NCBI RefSeq assembly: GCF_002797815.1
Contig: NZ_PGFJ01000002.1
Location: 1,240,001-1,304,000, forward strand
Length of the DNA stretch: 64,000 bases
DNA from: Mucilaginibacter auburnensis
GTDB lineage: Bacteria; Bacteroidota; Bacteroidia; Sphingobacteriales; Sphingobacteriaceae
Direction of reading: 5' to 3'
Both the position numbers and the translations under genes were made by a program. Positions within the stretch are counted from its first letter, which is position 1, and each line of letters starts with the position of its first letter. Of this stretch, positions 61,134-64,000 are shown in pieces. The notes below the pieces were generated by a model that saw only the letters and a list, made by a program, of their open reading frames with translations, searched no databases and had not been told where the DNA came from.

Positions 61134-62621
61134 TTAATTTTCATCCAGCTCATCCAAAAACCGTTCGGCATTATTTAAATGTTGACGCTGTTTCTTAGGC
61201 TCCATTTTATCATAAGTGTTAATGAGCATACCTAAACGCGGGTTGGTTAAAAAGAACCCGCGGTGCACATGCATAAAGCGCCAAAATAAGCCATCCCAGG
61301 TTGCCTGCCAGTCGCCTTTAGGGTAATCGCTCATTTTCATTAAGTAATTGCTGCCGCTAATGTAGGGCTTGGTGGTCATGAGGCCGCCGTCGGCAAATTG
61401 GGTCATGCCGTAAACGTTGGGCACCATTACCCAATCATAAGCATCAATAAACATTTCCATAAACCAGCGGTATACCTCGTCGGGGTCAAACTCGCACAAC
61501 TGCATAAAGCTGCCTAGCACCATCAAGCGTTCAATGTGGTGACAGTAGCCTACTTTTAAAAGCTTTTTTATGGTGATGTCAATTGGAACTATACCTGTTT
61601 CGCCTGTCCAAAAGCTTTTGGGTATTTTGCGTTTAAAGCGCCAATAATTGGTGGTACGCTGCCGCACGCCTTCGCGCTCGTAAACTATATGGATAAACTC
61701 CCGCCAGCCCATGATCTGCCGCAAAAAACCTTCTACCGAGTTAAGCGGGGTATTATGCTTACGGGCTGCCGCCAATGCCGCTTCAATGATCTGTAAAGGT
61801 GTTAACAAACCAATATTGAACATGGGCGTTAAAACCGAATGATGCAATACATGCTCTTCCGCAACTATGGCATCCTCATAAATGCCGAACTTTTCAAAGC
61901 GATTGGTTAAAAAATCGTGGAGCCACCGTTCAGCATCATCAAATGTTACAACAAACAGGTTAGGTCCGCCTATACTGCCGTAATTATTGGCAAAGTGCTT
62001 CTCTACGTAGCCGACAGCTTCTTTTACATATTCGTTTTCGGGCGGCAGCTTTAAAGCCGGCGCCTTTTCCTTTTTCGGAAACTTCTTCCGGTTGTCCGCA
62101 TCAAACGACCAGTGCCCACCTACCGGATCGCCAGCGCCATCCAGCAAAATGCCGCGCCCCTTTCGCTGCCATTTATAAAAATCTGTCTGGAAGTAGGTTT
62201 TCCGCTTTTCAAAAAAGGGATCAACGCTTTTCGGTGTATTTAAAAAGTTGGGGGTGTCATACAGGTTCAGCGATAGGCCATTGTCATTGCATGCTTTGGT
62301 TAAGCGTTTAATCAGCCAATCGTCGGCAGGGGCGGCTATATGTACTTCAGTTATTTTTCGCTTCGCGAGGGTCGCTATAAGCTCGCGGCAATCGTTCTCT
62401 TTATCTTGGCTTTCAATATAGTTGACTGCATAACCTTGTTGCTGCAACCAAGCGGCATAAAACTTCATGCTGGCCCGATGCAGCACCAATTTCTTTTTAT
62501 GGAAATTATATTGACGGAAAAACAGCCACTCTTCTACCAGGTAAACCTCACGTCCCTGCTTTAACGCCGGATGATCTTTAAATAACTGATGCGGAAATAT
62601 AAGGGTGACTGCTGTATCCAT
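61134..62621 (-). CDS. Photolyase/cryptochrome-related protein (FeS-BCP-like)
   Basis: The 495-residue protein belongs to the deoxyribodipyrimidine photolyase-related group: TLIFPHQLFKDHPAL at the start, then VGYCHHIERLMVLGSFMQL and ADGGLMTTKPYISGSNYL in the FAD domain. Members bind FAD and repair (6-4) or CPD lesions, and the classic ones carry a 4Fe-4S cluster. Here the CxxC that normally follows SDY is missing: residues 431-437 read SDYPKGD. C360 in GYCHH is the nearest cysteine. The cluster is therefore probably lost. Its role in repair or signalling is not certain. Confidence 0.85.
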   Translation of the reverse strand: MDTAVTLIFPHQLFKDHPALKQGREVYLVEEWLFFRQYNFHKKKLVLHRASMKFYAAWLQQQGYAVNYIESQDKENDCRELIATLAKRKITEVHIAAPADDWLIKRLTKACNDNGLSLNLYDTPNFLNTPKSVDPFFEKRKTYFQTDFYKWQRKGRGILLDGAGDPVGGHWSFDADNRKKFPKKEKAPALKLPPENEYVKEAVGYVEKHFANNYGSIGGPNLFVVTFDDAERWLHDFLTNRFEKFGIYEDAIVAEEHVLHHSVLTPMFNIGLLTPLQIIEAALAAARKHNTPLNSVEGFLRQIMGWREFIHIVYEREGVRQRTTNYWRFKRKIPKSFWTGETGIVPIDITIKKLLKVGYCHHIERLMVLGSFMQLCEFDPDEVYRWFMEMFIDAYDWVMVPNVYGMTQFADGGLMTTKPYISGSNYLMKMSDYPKGDWQATWDGLFWRFMHVHRGFFLTNPRLGMLINTYDKMEPKKQRQHLNNAERFLDELDEN

Positions 62622-62698
62622 GCTTTATAATTGTAGAGATATATACAACCCGCCAGTTCGCAGAGTGTTCACCCGCTCATAAAATAACGTAGCACAAA

Positions 62699-63781
62699 AT
62701 GCTATATTTAAATAATATCTGTTCACAACCAATTGAACCGTTTGTTGTTATGATACCGATATTTGCCCATACCATGACACTGCACCAATTAAACAGCCTG
62801 TTAAATTACTACAAAGTCTCTTTAAAAAGGGTAATGTTTATCATCGCATTGGCATTGCTGGCCCCTCATGTAAATGCGGAAGGAACCAAACCCGACACCG
62901 TTAAAACAGGCGTTTACATTACCAGCATACACGACATTAACTTTAAAGACAAGGAGTATACCGTAAACCTTTGGCTTTGGCTGAAATACAAAAACAAAGA
63001 TTTCAACTTTGAGGAGAACCTGGAAATTCCGCAGGCAAAATCATTCACCAAATCGTTTTCAACTGTTGACAGTACCGGCGGGCGCGTTTACCTGCTAATG
63101 AAACTGCAATGTGTGATGAAGGATTCATGGGCCATTGATAATTTTCCGTTTGATTATCAGAAGCTGCGTTTTTCGATTGAAAACTCACAGTTTGATTCCA
63201 AATCGCTGGTGTTTGTTGCTGATACTTTGGGTAAACACTTTGACCCTCGCTTTACGCTGCGCGGATGGAACATTGACAGCATAAGTGTAACCACCGGCAC
63301 CAAACTCTACGAGACCGGCTTTGGCGATGAAACCTTAGCCAAGCCGCATACCGAATACAGCAACTTTAAGGTACTGCTTATTATTAATCGCAATGCCATG
63401 GGCCTGTTCTGGAAAATGTTTTTAGGCATGTACATAGCATTCCTTATTGCTTACATATGCTTTTACATCCATAAAGACAGCATTGACTCGCGGTTTGGTT
63501 TAAGCGTGGGCGCCTTGTTCGCGGTGGTAGGTAATAAATACATTGTTGACTCAGCCCTGCCCGATTCAACCACGTTCACACTTGTTGACATGCTGCATGG
63601 CATTACCCTGCTTTTTATACTAACGGTAATTATGTCTACCTCCTATTCTTTGATCCTCATCAAACGAAACAAAGATGAGCAAGCCAAAAAATTTGATCTG
63701 GTTGCAGCGCAGGTATTGCTGGCATGTTATGTGCTGATAAACGCCTGGCTCATTTATTCGGCAAGCAGGGTGGCTTTGTAA
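62699..63781 (+). CDS. Bacterial pentameric ligand-gated ion channel homologue
   Basis: The 360-residue protein has the Cys-loop receptor layout. After a long leader with a likely signal at residue 46-60 (ATG 62774 and 62834 are alternative starts), an extracellular beta domain contains GVYITSIHDINFKDKEYTVN and the loop DNFPFDYQKLRF (148-159; FPFD is the family hallmark, and the vertebrate-style disulfide cysteines are absent, as in prokaryotic relatives). Four helices follow: ~234-257, ~263-285 (RFGLSVGALFAVVGNKYIV, pore-lining), ~293-321 and ~333-355. Bacterial relatives include GLIC and ELIC. The ligand and ion are unknown. Confidence 0.85.
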   Translation: MLYLNNICSQPIEPFVVMIPIFAHTMTLHQLNSLLNYYKVSLKRVMFIIALALLAPHVNAEGTKPDTVKTGVYITSIHDINFKDKEYTVNLWLWLKYKNKDFNFEENLEIPQAKSFTKSFSTVDSTGGRVYLLMKLQCVMKDSWAIDNFPFDYQKLRFSIENSQFDSKSLVFVADTLGKHFDPRFTLRGWNIDSISVTTGTKLYETGFGDETLAKPHTEYSNFKVLLIINRNAMGLFWKMFLGMYIAFLIAYICFYIHKDSIDSRFGLSVGALFAVVGNKYIVDSALPDSTTFTLVDMLHGITLLFILTVIMSTSYSLILIKRNKDEQAKKFDLVAAQVLLACYVLINAWLIYSASRVAL

Positions 63782-63786
63782 GGTCT

Positions 63787-64000
63787 TTATCTGGATTTTA
63801 AAAAGTCGCGCAAGTAGCTACAATCGTTAACGGCCTGTTTGTAAAACCGGGTTTTACTGTAGACCGTTAGCTGTTCAAAAAACGGATTATGCCTTACTTC
63901 GGCGGCATATTTCTTTATCCGCTTGTCGTAATCATTGCCATAATATTCAGGTTTTATTATTTGCTTCTGCCTGCATTTCGCGGCCATAAAAGTGCATTTC
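63787..64000 (-). CDS. Hypothetical protein, 5' end outside window
   Basis: The minus-strand frame stays open to the window edge (a plausible in-window ATG is at 63987). The visible ~70 residues include KPEYYGNDYDKRIKKYAAEV and RHNPFFEQLTVYSKTRFYKQ, ending LRDFLKSR. I recognise no family. The start may lie outside the window. It is convergent with the channel gene, 5 bases apart. Confidence 0.45.
   Translation of the reverse strand, partial: KCTFMAAKCRQKQIIKPEYYGNDYDKRIKKYAAEVRHNPFFEQLTVYSKTRFYKQAVNDCSYLRDFLKSR

Noticed and set aside
1..64000. CRISPR arrays, tRNA and rRNA genes
   Set aside because: No regularly spaced repeat array and no tRNA-like or rRNA-like conserved segment was seen by eye on either strand; short degenerate cases could be missed.

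Overview
The window looks like chromosomal DNA of a Bacteroidota member, most likely Sphingobacteriaceae and Mucilaginibacter/Pedobacter-like. The sequence evidence is a set of -7 elements of the Bacteroidota form TAnnTTTG (the cleanest is TTTG-N19-TATATTTG before rpsT), few Shine-Dalgarno sites, many SusD-era style signal peptides ending in AQ, IPT/TIG and DUF4397 surface proteins, a GldA/GldFG-type ABC exporter, a NagB-LmbE fusion, and the order pheT / coiled-coil gene / zapA / rny. The species is inference.

Layout. 1-5.0 kb: end of an IPT/TIG surface protein, a lipoprotein, and a TPR histidine kinase with its NarL-type regulator. 5.0-8.9 kb: an autoregulated ArsR / SRPBCC / hydrolase operon on the minus strand and a large flotillin-like protein. 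9-11.3 kb: small secreted and membrane proteins. 11.3-16.1 kb: surface-glycan genes (methyltransferase, three glycosyltransferase-like genes, acyltransferase). 16.1-22.3 kb: aminopeptidase P, an OmpA-type porin, RidA, RecG and a DUF962 membrane protein. 22.3-27.7 kb: a conserved minus-strand block of pheT, coiled-coil gene, zapA, a candidate 6S RNA and rny, interrupted by a decayed four-helix-bundle gene.

27.8-32.4 kb is the most accessory-looking part: an extremely acidic protein, orphan genes, a candidate MITE, a 55-bp direct repeat bracketing one orphan gene, several palindromes, and a second ArsR circuit controlling a short-chain dehydrogenase. 32.4-42 kb: an M61 peptidase, a complete RND efflux operon (adaptor, pump, TolC), a single-domain response regulator, an N-acetylglucosamine-kinase-like gene. 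41.5-46 kb: a GldA-like ATPase, two paralogous small beta-barrel proteins and a fused GldF-GldG protein. 46-56 kb: dnaN, DUF4397 lipoproteins, DedA, a phospholipase C-like protein, a decayed antitoxin, rpsT, radC, DUF892, and the amino-sugar recycling pair anmK and nagB. 56-64 kb: an unrecognised secreted pair, a second phospholipase C-like protein, DUF6624 and sulfite-oxidase-fold proteins, a photolyase relative lacking the usual cluster cysteines, and a bacterial pentameric ligand-gated channel homologue.

Genes that clearly work together are the RND operon, the two ArsR circuits with their palindromic operators, the two-component pair, the GldA/GldFG exporter, and anmK/nagB/GlcNAc-kinase in cell-wall amino-sugar recycling. 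No tRNA, rRNA, CRISPR array or complete insertion sequence was seen. The main non-coding discoveries are the 6S-like RNA, two pseudogenes, two overlooked small genes (19046 and 31772), and at least four families of short repeats, one of which (CGTYTCA-box repeat) occurs twice in inverted orientation about 49 kb apart.
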